Shown: piece by piece, positions 6,078 through 13,397 of the stretch
How the letters are laid out: the number at the start of each line of letters is the position of its first letter
Numbering within the stretch: position 1 is the first letter of the stretch
Source: Burkholderiales bacterium
GTDB lineage: Bacteria > Pseudomonadota > Gammaproteobacteria > Burkholderiales > Usitatibacteraceae
Length of the DNA stretch: 15,554 nt
Assembly: GCA_025350945.1 (NCBI GenBank)
Contig: JANXWW010000100.1
Coordinates: forward strand, 1 to 15,554
Direction: 5' to 3'
Translations under genes and position numbers: made by a program
Notes under the pieces: generated by a model
Database searches by the model: none
Seen by the model: the letters and a program-made list of their open reading frames with translations, nothing else
What the model was told of the DNA's origin: nothing

Positions 6078-8710
6078 GTGATTCTGCAAACAAAGATCGC
6101 CGTATTTTCCTGAAGCAAGGATTGGCCGCGCTTTCCACGCTCGCGCTGGGCGAAACTATTTTGCTGACCGCTGAAGATGCGAATGCATTCTTCTGGAACG
6201 CCAAAAAAGATGTATATGGCCAACGGAAATCGGTACGCCGCCCGAATGGCAAAGGCCGCTTGAAAAATGATTACAGCAAGGCCGTAATCAAAAAAGGCGT
6301 GTGCCTGAATTGCTCGACGGTGTGCGGTATTCAGGGCTACGTGATCGATGGCAAGCTGGTGAAAGTTTCCGGCAATCCGGAAGATCCGAACAACGGAAGA
6401 TCGCTGTGCGCAAAAGGCCAATCGGGGCCGACGATCAACAACTATCCGGAGCGATTGTTGTATCCGTTAAAGCGCGTTGGCAAACGCGGTGAAGGAAAAT
6501 GGCAGCGCATTTCGTGGGATGAGGCGTATACCGAAATCGCGTCGCGGATTCGCAAAGCGGTTGCTGAAGGCAAGCCCGAAGAAGTTGCGATTCATATTGG
6601 CCGCTCTCGATTGGCCGAGGAAATGAATCGATTTTTGAACGCGATTGGCTCGCCGTCACTGTTTAATCATCGCGCGATTTGCTCATCGAACAAGCGCGCG
6701 GCCAATTATGTTTCGCTCGGCGAGACCGATTGGGAAAGTGCCGATTTTGAGCGCAGTAAATATATTCTAAATTTCGGTTCGAATTTTTACGAGGCGCATC
6801 AGGGCGCGATCCATGCGGCAAAGCGCATCATCAAAGGTCGCTACGATAATGGCGCGAAACTGGTGACATTCGATGTGCGAATGTCGAACACCGCAGGCAG
6901 AAGTGATGAATGGTACGCGCCGATTCCGGGTAGTGATGGTGCGGTAGCACTTGCGATGTGTCACGCGATTATGGAAGCAGGCGAATTTGACCGCGCGTTT
7001 TTAGACACGTGGAGCAACGTAAACGCAGATGATTTGAAGGCGTGGTTAAAGCCGTACACGCCCGAGTGGGCGGCGAAAATTTCGGGGCTGGATGCAGCGG
7101 ATATCCAACGCGTCGCACTCGAATTTGCCAAGGCACGTCCCGCAGTGGCGGCATTTACCAATCGTGGCAGTGGCGCACATTACAACGGCTTTAATGCTGA
7201 TCGTGCGATTGTGATGTTGAACGCCATCGTCGGCTCTATCGGTAAGCCTGGCGGCTATTGCTACACGGTCGAGCCAACGCGCGTGCCACCACAAGTATTC
7301 CCCCAGCCGAAACCGATTCCACCTGCACCAACGGCAAAAAGCGTGATTGAAAATCCGCCCGAATGGCCGCTCGCCAATAAATGGCAGCGCATGAAAGTCG
7401 GGCAGATTGTTTATAAATATCTGCAAGAAGGCCGCGGCAAAGTTCAGGTTTATATGAGCTATACGCTTGCAGCACCGCTCACCTGGCCGGAAGGTCGCAG
7501 CCTGGCAGTAGATGTGCTGAAAGATGAAAAGCTGATTCCGTTTCATGTGTGTTCGGATGTGGTCTATTCCGAAACGGCGCATTACGCGGACATGATTATT
7601 CCGGATGCGACGTACATGGAGCGCTGGGGATTTGATACGCGAAATAATATGGAGCTGCGCGATTACGTCACGCTGCGCCAGCCGATGGTAGAGCCTCCCG
7701 CGGAGTGCGTGAGCTTTGTCGATTCACTGATTGAAATTGCGAAACGCGTATCGCCAGAAACGGCGAAATATTTTGCGTTTAAAAATCATGAAGAATGGAT
7801 CAAGCTGCGCTGCGAAGCCTTAGGCAAAAAAATGGGTGAAGATGGTTTCGCCTACATGGTGAAGCACGGCGTGTGGCAGGATATGTCGAAGCCAAAATAC
7901 TATGATCTTTTCAATTGGGAATTAAAGCCGGATGAAATAAAAGATACGCGCGTCGATGAAGCCACGCAGTGCATTTATAAAAAAGCGGCGGACGGCAAAG
8001 AGAGCGTGGTTGGCATCATGGCGAATGGAAAAGCGCGGCGCGGATTTTTAACGCCGTCGCGCAAATTTTCGATTTATCACGAAGACATCGAAGCGGCTGC
8101 GAAAGAACGTGGTTTTACTGAAGATGGCGGCAAGGGAATGCCCACATATTTCCCGGTGCCATCCATTGAAAAAATGACGCCCGACATGCTGCATCTGGTG
8201 ACGTTCAAATGGAATGTGCACACGCAGGGCCGCACCGCGAGTCAAAAATATCTGACCGAAATTGTGCATCACAATCCGATGTGGATTAACGCGGATACGG
8301 CAGCAAAGTTTGGCATCAAAACCGGCGACATGGTGGAGATTACGACTTACCGCGCGCATGGCCACGCGATGAAAGATGGCGGCGATGTGTTGGGCACAGC
8401 ACTCATTCCCGCGTATGTCACCGAGGGAATTCACCCGAAGGTTTTAGCGGTATCAAACACGCTCGGCAATATGTGGCACGGCCGCGCTGCCACCGCCACT
8501 AATGGCAAAAAGAAGAAACAGGCCATCCCCGCGTGGAACACCAATATCATCGACGATGATCCCGATCTCGACGAAGATATCTGGTGGGACCCAGCGAAAG
8601 GCGGCACCGGTGCGGGTTACAACATCAACGCGATTTTGCCAATACAACCTGCACCGCTGGTGGGCATGCAGGGCTGGTATGACACGGTATGTACGATTCG
8701 GCGGGTGTAG
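6074..8710 (+). CDS. Tat-exported molybdopterin oxidoreductase catalytic subunit (DMSO reductase superfamily)
   Basis: An 878-residue catalytic subunit carrying Mo-bis-pterin. The Tat motif DRRIFLKQGL (residues 8-17) is followed by a hydrophobic stretch and ANA near 36-38. The proximal [4Fe-4S] site is Cys77, Cys80, Cys84 and Cys112 (C-x2-C-x3-C-x27-C). Cys203 in RAICSSNK is the probable Mo ligand, placing it with the Cys-ligated group (polysulfide, thiosulfate, tetrathionate and arsenate reductases, and formate dehydrogenases) rather than the Asp-ligated nitrate reductases. The C-terminal pterin-binding domain is recognisable from about 725 (VTFKWNVHTQGRT, then NADTAAKFGIKTGDMVEITT). A longer frame from 5957 is rejected, because the ATG at 6074 overlaps the upstream stop and begins the Tat signal. 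The substrate cannot be named: sulfur oxyanion, polysulfide or another oxyanion are all possible. No NrfD/DmsC anchor and no dedicated chaperone gene are present in the window. Confidence 0.9.
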   Translation: MSDSANKDRRIFLKQGLAALSTLALGETILLTAEDANAFFWNAKKDVYGQRKSVRRPNGKGRLKNDYSKAVIKKGVCLNCSTVCGIQGYVIDGKLVKVSGNPEDPNNGRSLCAKGQSGPTINNYPERLLYPLKRVGKRGEGKWQRISWDEAYTEIASRIRKAVAEGKPEEVAIHIGRSRLAEEMNRFLNAIGSPSLFNHRAICSSNKRAANYVSLGETDWESADFERSKYILNFGSNFYEAHQGAIHAAKRIIKGRYDNGAKLVTFDVRMSNTAGRSDEWYAPIPGSDGAVALAMCHAIMEAGEFDRAFLDTWSNVNADDLKAWLKPYTPEWAAKISGLDAADIQRVALEFAKARPAVAAFTNRGSGAHYNGFNADRAIVMLNAIVGSIGKPGGYCYTVEPTRVPPQVFPQPKPIPPAPTAKSVIENPPEWPLANKWQRMKVGQIVYKYLQEGRGKVQVYMSYTLAAPLTWPEGRSLAVDVLKDEKLIPFHVCSDVVYSETAHYADMIIPDATYMERWGFDTRNNMELRDYVTLRQPMVEPPAECVSFVDSLIEIAKRVSPETAKYFAFKNHEEWIKLRCEALGKKMGEDGFAYMVKHGVWQDMSKPKYYDLFNWELKPDEIKDTRVDEATQCIYKKAADGKESVVGIMANGKARRGFLTPSRKFSIYHEDIEAAAKERGFTEDGGKGMPTYFPVPSIEKMTPDMLHLVTFKWNVHTQGRTASQKYLTEIVHHNPMWINADTAAKFGIKTGDMVEITTYRAHGHAMKDGGDVLGTALIPAYVTEGIHPKVLAVSNTLGNMWHGRAATATNGKKKKQAIPAWNTNIIDDDPDLDEDIWWDPAKGGTGAGYNINAILPIQPAPLVGMQGWYDTVCTIRRV

Positions 8711-8745
8711 GCAACTGCATAGCGCTTCTTCTCAAATTAAAAATA

Positions 8746-8812
8746 AAACACCAGCACTGGAGCGGCGTTTAGGCATAAAATGCTTCAAACGCCGCTCCGG
8801 TATTGGGGTTTA
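8746..8812. terminator. Long hairpin after the molybdopterin operon
   Basis: The core is GGAGCGGCGTTT (8759-8770) pairing perfectly with AAACGCCGCTCC (8787-8798). The pairing extends inward as AGGCAT/ATGCTT with one G-T pair and a single bulged C, leaving a loop of only AAA. Weaker pairing extends outward (CCA near 8751 with TGG near 8803). It begins about 50 nt after the stop codon. On the plus strand no T-run follows; on the minus strand a T-rich stretch does. It may therefore act as a 3'-end or stabilising structure rather than a classical intrinsic terminator, or be a copy of a dispersed intergenic palindrome. Confidence 0.55.
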
Positions 8813-8844
8813 TATACCGCGACCTGTACCCTGTTGAGAGTGTG

Positions 8845-8873
8845 TTGCCAATCTTTCACAGTTGAAATATCAC
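8845..8873 (+). promoter_or_regulatory. Possible sigma-70 promoter of the lipoprotein methyltransferase-like gene
   Basis: TTGCCA (5 of 6 to the -35 consensus), a 17-nt spacer, then TATCAC (4 of 6 to the -10 consensus). It would start transcription about 45 nt before the ATG at 8927. Together with the hairpin upstream, it suggests the gene is transcribed separately from the molybdopterin operon. Confidence 0.35.
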
Positions 8874-8926
8874 CACGTTTGTGCCTTATGATGAGCCCTT
8901 GATCGCGCTTTCTGAATGGTTTTAAA

Positions 8927-10069
8927 ATGAAATTTTTTTCAGCAATAACCACAAATCGAGTCCCCAGCCTGTCGTGGTTAATGTGCTTGGTGATTGTACT
9001 TGTCGCGGGCTGCGCGAGTGCGCCCGGGTTGCGCTCGCCTGATGGCCGCGTGTTGCCGCGCGCGACACCAGACGCGCCACGTGCTGCGACAACATCACCC
9101 ACCGTGCGCCGCTTGATCGATGAGGCGAACGCATTAATGCCGCTGGCGCAATCTGATCTTGCCAAACGTTTTTTGAGTGCTACTGATAGTCTGCCCGGTG
9201 TGGCACCGCGCACTGTCTATGTAAACGAAATGACGCGCGAATATTATTCGCCTCGAGAGTTTGCGGATTTGCCTGATCAGACTCGCATAAAACTAAATAA
9301 AACCGAGCTTGATGATTACCGTTATTACTACACCAAGTACGGCTCGCCGTTGGCGTTTTTTCGGGCGCTGGATATCGCGACCTCAGTGGGCGTGGGCGAT
9401 GTGGCGGGCAAACGCATTCTCGATTTTGGTTATGGTTCGATCGGCCATTTGCGGCTGTTGGCGAGCTTGGGCGCTAACGTGACGGGCATTGACCCGGATA
9501 GTTATCTTGATGCTCTTTATAGTGATGCGCTCGATCAAGGCGCGGTGTCGCCTGCAGCCGGTCGTGGACGCAGCATATTCAGCGGTAAAGGCAGCGTTAC
9601 TCTGGCGCATGGTTACTATCCCAAAGACGCTGCGATGGTGACGCGCGTCGGTCAGGGCTACGACATTATTTTTTCGAAAAATACCTTGAAGCGCGGCTAT
9701 CTTAAACCCGAACGTAAAGCCGACAAGCGCCAGCTCATCGATTTGGGCGTGTCTGATGATGTATTTTTAAAAACGCTGGCGAATGCGCTTAATCCCGGCG
9801 GCAAGATCGTGATTTACAATTTATATCCAACGCCGTCGGGCCCGAAAGAAGTTTACAAACCTCTCGCTGATGGACGCTCGCCTTTCACCCGCGAACAATA
9901 TGAAAAAGCAGGCCTCAAGGTGCTCGCGTTTGAAGCGGAAGACAATGCGGCCATCCGCAAAATTGCGCGCGCGTTGAAATGGGACAAGAACGAAAAAAAT
10001 GAGACCATCGATAATCCGGATACCAATCTGTTTGCGATGTACACCGTTTTGGAACGCGCTGGACGTTGA
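8927..10069 (+). CDS. Predicted lipoprotein with a SAM-dependent methyltransferase-like domain
   Basis: A 380-residue protein. Residues 1-29 form a lipoprotein signal: a positively charged start, a hydrophobic core SWLMCLVIVLVAG and the lipobox LVAGC with Cys29. A Pro/Ala-rich stretch follows, then a domain of about 230 residues with class I methyltransferase motifs. These are motif I ILDFGYGSIG (164-173), the acidic end of strand 2 in VTGIDPD (185-191, Asp189), YDIIFSKN (245-252) and LNPGGKIVIYN (288-298). The combination is odd, because S-adenosylmethionine is a cytoplasmic cofactor and a lipoprotein domain would normally face the periplasm. The domain may have lost catalysis or bind another ligand. 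The 5' UTR has only a weak Shine-Dalgarno. Target and function are unknown. Confidence 0.75.
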   Translation: MKFFSAITTNRVPSLSWLMCLVIVLVAGCASAPGLRSPDGRVLPRATPDAPRAATTSPTVRRLIDEANALMPLAQSDLAKRFLSATDSLPGVAPRTVYVNEMTREYYSPREFADLPDQTRIKLNKTELDDYRYYYTKYGSPLAFFRALDIATSVGVGDVAGKRILDFGYGSIGHLRLLASLGANVTGIDPDSYLDALYSDALDQGAVSPAAGRGRSIFSGKGSVTLAHGYYPKDAAMVTRVGQGYDIIFSKNTLKRGYLKPERKADKRQLIDLGVSDDVFLKTLANALNPGGKIVIYNLYPTPSGPKEVYKPLADGRSPFTREQYEKAGLKVLAFEAEDNAAIRKIARALKWDKNEKNETIDNPDTNLFAMYTVLERAGR

Positions 10070-10263
10070 ACGTTCCTACTTGTAAAAGGTGGGGATATTG
10101 ACATAAAGTAGGTGGCATCAGATTTCGTTAATTTTTTTTCAGCGTTAATTTTTATCACACAAGACCCTGTTCTCGGTGCAATAATCAAGTACTGCTTTAC
10201 GTAAGTGCTTCAGTATTTCCGCAGCAATAGCGGGAAACTTATTTGTTTTGTGCATTTTTTCCT

Positions 10264-10269
10264 AGGGAG
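10264..10269 (+). promoter_or_regulatory. Shine-Dalgarno fixing the TonB-like lipoprotein start
   Basis: AGGGAG lies 4 nt before the ATG at 10274. It supports this start over the in-frame codon at 10205, which would prepend 23 residues before the lipoprotein signal. Confidence 0.65.
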
Positions 10270-10273
10270 CAAC

Positions 10274-11068
10274 ATGAAAAACTGTTTTCAATCCAGTCAG
10301 GATTCGCATTCAATCTCTACAGCATGTCTGTTAGCGTTCATTGCCTTGCTGACCGCATGCCAAAAAACAGATCTGGGTCCAACCACCGCCGAACGCCTTA
10401 AATCTGCCGAACAACGTCAGCAGTCGGTGCCTGATTTTTATGTGCCGCGCAAAACCGTCGATTACATGACCGATCTAAAGGCAATTAAAGAGACCGCACC
10501 GCCGGTTGAGCCGCCGAAAAAAGACGCTAATACGAAAGACGCAACCGCGAAAACAGCAACAGTAGACGCCAAAGGTGCTTCTGGCAAAGCCGACACCAGT
10601 AATGCAACGACACAGATTGCGGCAGCAACTTCGCCTGTACCTGCGCCTACCCTTGCGCCCAGCGGTTTATTAGGGGCTGCACCTGCCGCCGCGACCCCGC
10701 CGCCCGTTTCAGCACCTCAGCCCAAAGCGGCTGAGCCTGCGACGACGCCTGCACCAGTCGTAGTCGCAACTGCACCGCCCACTTCACGACCTGCGCCAAC
10801 GCAAGAAGCATCGCCGATCGTGAGCGTGGTCGCTCGCGAACAACCGGAATTTCCGCGTGATGCCGCACGTCAGGGCGTCGAATCCGGCGCCGTGCGAGCC
10901 CGTCTCACCATTAGCGCATCCGGTGATGTGACCAATGTTACGATTCTTCAAGCACGTCCATTGCGGGTCTTTGATCGTTCCGTCACAAGTGCGCTATCAC
11001 GCTGGAAATTTAATCCCGGCGCAGATGGCCGCACCTATGACACGGAAGTCAATTTTCAGCGGCAATAG
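10274..11068 (+). CDS. Predicted lipoprotein with C-terminal TonB-like domain
   Basis: A 264-residue protein in three parts. First is a lipoprotein signal ending in LLTAC, with Cys29 as the lipidation site. Then comes a low-complexity linker rich in Ala, Pro, Thr and Lys (about 74-178). Last is a TonB C-terminal-type domain (about 188-264) with QPEFPRDAARQGVESGAV, then LTISASGDVTNVTILQA and the closing FDRSVTSALSRWKFNPG. TonB proper is held by an N-terminal inner-membrane helix and works with ExbB/ExbD, and neither is in the window. An Ala-Cys-Gln lipobox has no Asp at +2, so sorting to the outer membrane is expected. The domain may therefore serve in envelope scaffolding or binding rather than energy transduction. 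It shares a terminator with rlmM, which converges on it. Confidence 0.8.
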   Translation: MKNCFQSSQDSHSISTACLLAFIALLTACQKTDLGPTTAERLKSAEQRQQSVPDFYVPRKTVDYMTDLKAIKETAPPVEPPKKDANTKDATAKTATVDAKGASGKADTSNATTQIAAATSPVPAPTLAPSGLLGAAPAAATPPPVSAPQPKAAEPATTPAPVVVATAPPTSRPAPTQEASPIVSVVAREQPEFPRDAARQGVESGAVRARLTISASGDVTNVTILQARPLRVFDRSVTSALSRWKFNPGADGRTYDTEVNFQRQ

Positions 11069-11084
11069 ATTTAGTGTGAAATAA

Positions 11085-11112
11085 AAAAACGGCACCTGAT
11101 GGTGCCGTTTTT
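11085..11112. terminator. Bidirectional intrinsic terminator
   Basis: A perfect 12-bp stem, AAAAACGGCACC and GGTGCCGTTTTT, with a TGAT loop. It has a T-run on the plus strand and the matching A-run upstream, so it works in both directions. It lies 16 nt after the TonB-like gene and 19 nt after the rlmM stop on the other strand. Confidence 0.92.
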
Positions 11113-11131
11113 ATCAATGGCAGAAACATCA

Positions 11132-12289
11132 TTACTTTGGTCGTGGCGGCTGGCCGCAATACGCAGTGACTTCTTCACGGTCATGATAAAGATGCTTGAA
11201 ACGCAATTCGATGCGACGACTCTTCTCGCCCAATTTTTCCTCCAGCGCTTCTTCAATAATTGCGCGGCAACGCTCGACTTCGGCGTAGCGTTTTTTCATC
11301 GGCAGTTTGAGATTGAAAATCACGTGACGCGCCCAACCCTCGCCAATCCATTTCGCCACCAGCGTGGCAATGCGTGACGGGCTTTCGACGATATCGCACA
11401 CCATCCAGTCGACTGGTTTTTTCGGCAAATAACGAAAACCATCTTCACGCAAATGCCGCACCATGGCGTTATCAACCAGCTCGCCTTTCATCGGCCCGTT
11501 ATCGACCGCAATCACGTTCAGGCCGCGATGAATCAACTGCCACGTCCAGCCGCCCGGTGCAGCCCCCAGATCAACGGCACGCATATCGGGCTGCAACATG
11601 CGTTCGTCATCATCACCAAAAAAGTAATGAATGGCTTCGGCGAGCTTTGCAGCCGAGCGACTTGGCGCATCTTTGGGCATGCGCAGGCGTGGGATGCCCA
11701 ATAGCCACGGTGAAGCCGACGCTGCATCAATCTCCACACAGCCAATGCGTGCCTCCTGCTTGGTCGATAGAAACACGTGAAGGCGTCTGGCTGCAGCCTC
11801 GTTCAAGAGCCCCAACTCACTCAACTTTTCTTCAACGCGCGACGTGAGCGCGCCAGCGAGTTTGGTTAGCGATTTCCCATCGTTGGTGTCGGGAAACTCG
11901 ATCCAGACTGCGCAGATGGATGAGATGCTACGTTGCGTCATGAATATACGCGCGGCCTCGACAATCGGCGCGACGCGGTCTTGCAAGCCCAACACTATCG
12001 GCTCGGCATCCGCAGAAATAACGGTGCGGGCAAATATCTGCGCACGTCGTAACGTATTCGCCACCATTTTTGCGTGATTGGGCGCAAAGGTGGCACTGAC
12101 GAAGCTGCTATTTGCTTTAGCCGTAACCGCCACAGGTGCTACGCCGGCAAGATCAGTCCACTCGGCAATCACTTCCGGCTCAAAACCAGCACGGCAGCTC
12201 GCCAGCAACGTTGGGCCTGGTGGTGATTTGGTTTTCGTAGCGCTCGATTCCGTGGGCACAGGCGATTTTGATGCGGTCTTTGTAGTCAT
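11132..12289 (-). CDS. rlmM: 23S rRNA 2'-O-ribose C2498 methyltransferase RlmM
   Basis: A 385-residue protein; E. coli RlmM is about 366. RlmM methylates the 2'-OH of C2498 in the peptidyl-transferase region of 23S rRNA before ribosome assembly. An N-terminal THUMP-like part (from about 28, LLASCRAGFEPEVIAEW) precedes a Rossmann methyltransferase domain. That domain has the SAM motif DLGAAPGGWTW (240-250), VDNGPM (262-267), REDGFRY (281-287), WMVCDIVESP (295-304) and the signature FNLKLPMKKRY (325-335), with Lys328 in the catalytic set, then LYHDREEVT (367-375). The frame stays open upstream to a GTG at 12415, but the extra 42 residues do not resemble the family. The ATG at 12289 leaves a polar Lys/Ser/Thr-rich leader of about 27 residues. 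Confidence 0.93.
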   Translation of the reverse strand: MTTKTASKSPVPTESSATKTKSPPGPTLLASCRAGFEPEVIAEWTDLAGVAPVAVTAKANSSFVSATFAPNHAKMVANTLRRAQIFARTVISADAEPIVLGLQDRVAPIVEAARIFMTQRSISSICAVWIEFPDTNDGKSLTKLAGALTSRVEEKLSELGLLNEAAARRLHVFLSTKQEARIGCVEIDAASASPWLLGIPRLRMPKDAPSRSAAKLAEAIHYFFGDDDERMLQPDMRAVDLGAAPGGWTWQLIHRGLNVIAVDNGPMKGELVDNAMVRHLREDGFRYLPKKPVDWMVCDIVESPSRIATLVAKWIGEGWARHVIFNLKLPMKKRYAEVERCRAIIEEALEEKLGEKSRRIELRFKHLYHDREEVTAYCGQPPRPK

Positions 12290-12445
12290 GGCGCACTTTA
12301 ACCCACTATGGGCGTGAGAAGCATCTCCACGCGCATAAATGCCCAAGCGCATCCAGACAACATGATTGCTCGTCATATTTTCTATAAAATATTTTTTGTT
12401 ATTGTGGTTGTTCACCTTATTTTTTATTTTTGAGCGCTTATTTTT

Positions 12446-13375
12446 ATGAAACGTTTTTTTACAACGAGTTGCGCAATCTTTGTTGCTGCATTACTTGCCG
12501 CGTGTTCGCCAGCGGGCATACTGAATGCGTTGGTACCGACCGATGGCATGACAGCCACGCGCAATATCGCTTATGGCACGCTTAACCGCCAGCAGCTTGA
12601 TGTTTACGTTCCTGCTATGACAGCTACTAAAGCCACGATAGCGACGCCTGCCAAACGCCCAGTGATCGTTTTTTTCTACGGCGGAAGTTGGGATTCGGGC
12701 TCAAAAGATTCTTATCTTTTTGTTGCCGAAGCACTGACATCGAAAGGCTTTATTGCGGTCATTCCTGACTACCGCGTATATCCTGAAGTCATTTATCCCG
12801 AGTTTTTAAATGACGGTGCCAGTGCTTTTCAATGGACGAAAGATAACATCGAAAAATATGGTGGCGATGTAAACAATATTTTCGTGGCGGGGCATTCAGC
12901 AGGCGCGCATATTGCGGCCATGCTGGCGTTTGATCAAACCTGGCTGGCCACGCAAAAATTAAACAGCGCGTCAATTCGCGGTTTTATTGGTTTAGCGGGC
13001 CCTTATGATTTCTTGCCGCTCACTAGCGCGCGCCTCAAAGAAATTTTTCCATCAGCCGAGATACAAGCACTTTCACAGCCGATCCGCTACGCGCGCGGCA
13101 ATGCACCGGCAACACTTTTGCTGGCAGGCGATGCCGACACCGTGGTGGCTTTAAAAAATACTCAAAATTTTTCTGCGCGGATTCGCGAATTAAATGGCCG
13201 TGTTCAGGAGAAATATTACGTTGGCATGGGTCATGTGAAGATCGTGACCGCACTCGCGGCACCTTTTCGCGATGGACAAACTGTGCTGGATGATATTAAT
13301 GAATTTGTGCGCATAGAAAGTGCGCGTAACATAATTACTGTAAATGTCCCGGGTGCCGCTGCAACAGTACGCTGA
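12446..13375 (+). CDS. Alpha/beta-hydrolase lipoprotein (esterase-like)
   Basis: A 309-residue protein with a lipoprotein signal ending LLAAC (Cys20) and an esterase/lipase alpha/beta-hydrolase domain of the carboxylesterase/BD-FAE-like kind. The oxyanion-hole motif is FFYGGSW (76-82), where most relatives have HGGxW. The nucleophile is Ser151 in GHSAG, followed by the acid Asp231 in GDADTVV and His263 in GMGHVKI, so the triad is complete. PDYRVYPEV (108-115) is another family mark. It is probably attached to the envelope, acting on small carboxylic esters; the substrate is unknown. It is transcribed divergently from rlmM across an AT-rich gap of 156 nt, and converges on recQ with only 22 nt between the stop codons. 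Confidence 0.88.
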   Translation: MKRFFTTSCAIFVAALLAACSPAGILNALVPTDGMTATRNIAYGTLNRQQLDVYVPAMTATKATIATPAKRPVIVFFYGGSWDSGSKDSYLFVAEALTSKGFIAVIPDYRVYPEVIYPEFLNDGASAFQWTKDNIEKYGGDVNNIFVAGHSAGAHIAAMLAFDQTWLATQKLNSASIRGFIGLAGPYDFLPLTSARLKEIFPSAEIQALSQPIRYARGNAPATLLLAGDADTVVALKNTQNFSARIRELNGRVQEKYYVGMGHVKIVTALAAPFRDGQTVLDDINEFVRIESARNIITVNVPGAAATVR

Positions 13376-13397
13376 CTGTACATTGAAAAGTCCGACA

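Noticed and set aside
8759..8798. The long hairpin as an integron attC site.
   Set aside because: It has a bulged base and attC-like symmetry, but lacks the RYYYAAC/GTTRRRY core sites. No integron integrase or cassette array is visible.
12290..12415. N-terminal extension of RlmM to the GTG at 12415.
   Set aside because: The additional residues do not resemble RlmM, and the ATG at 12289 already gives a protein slightly longer than the E. coli enzyme.
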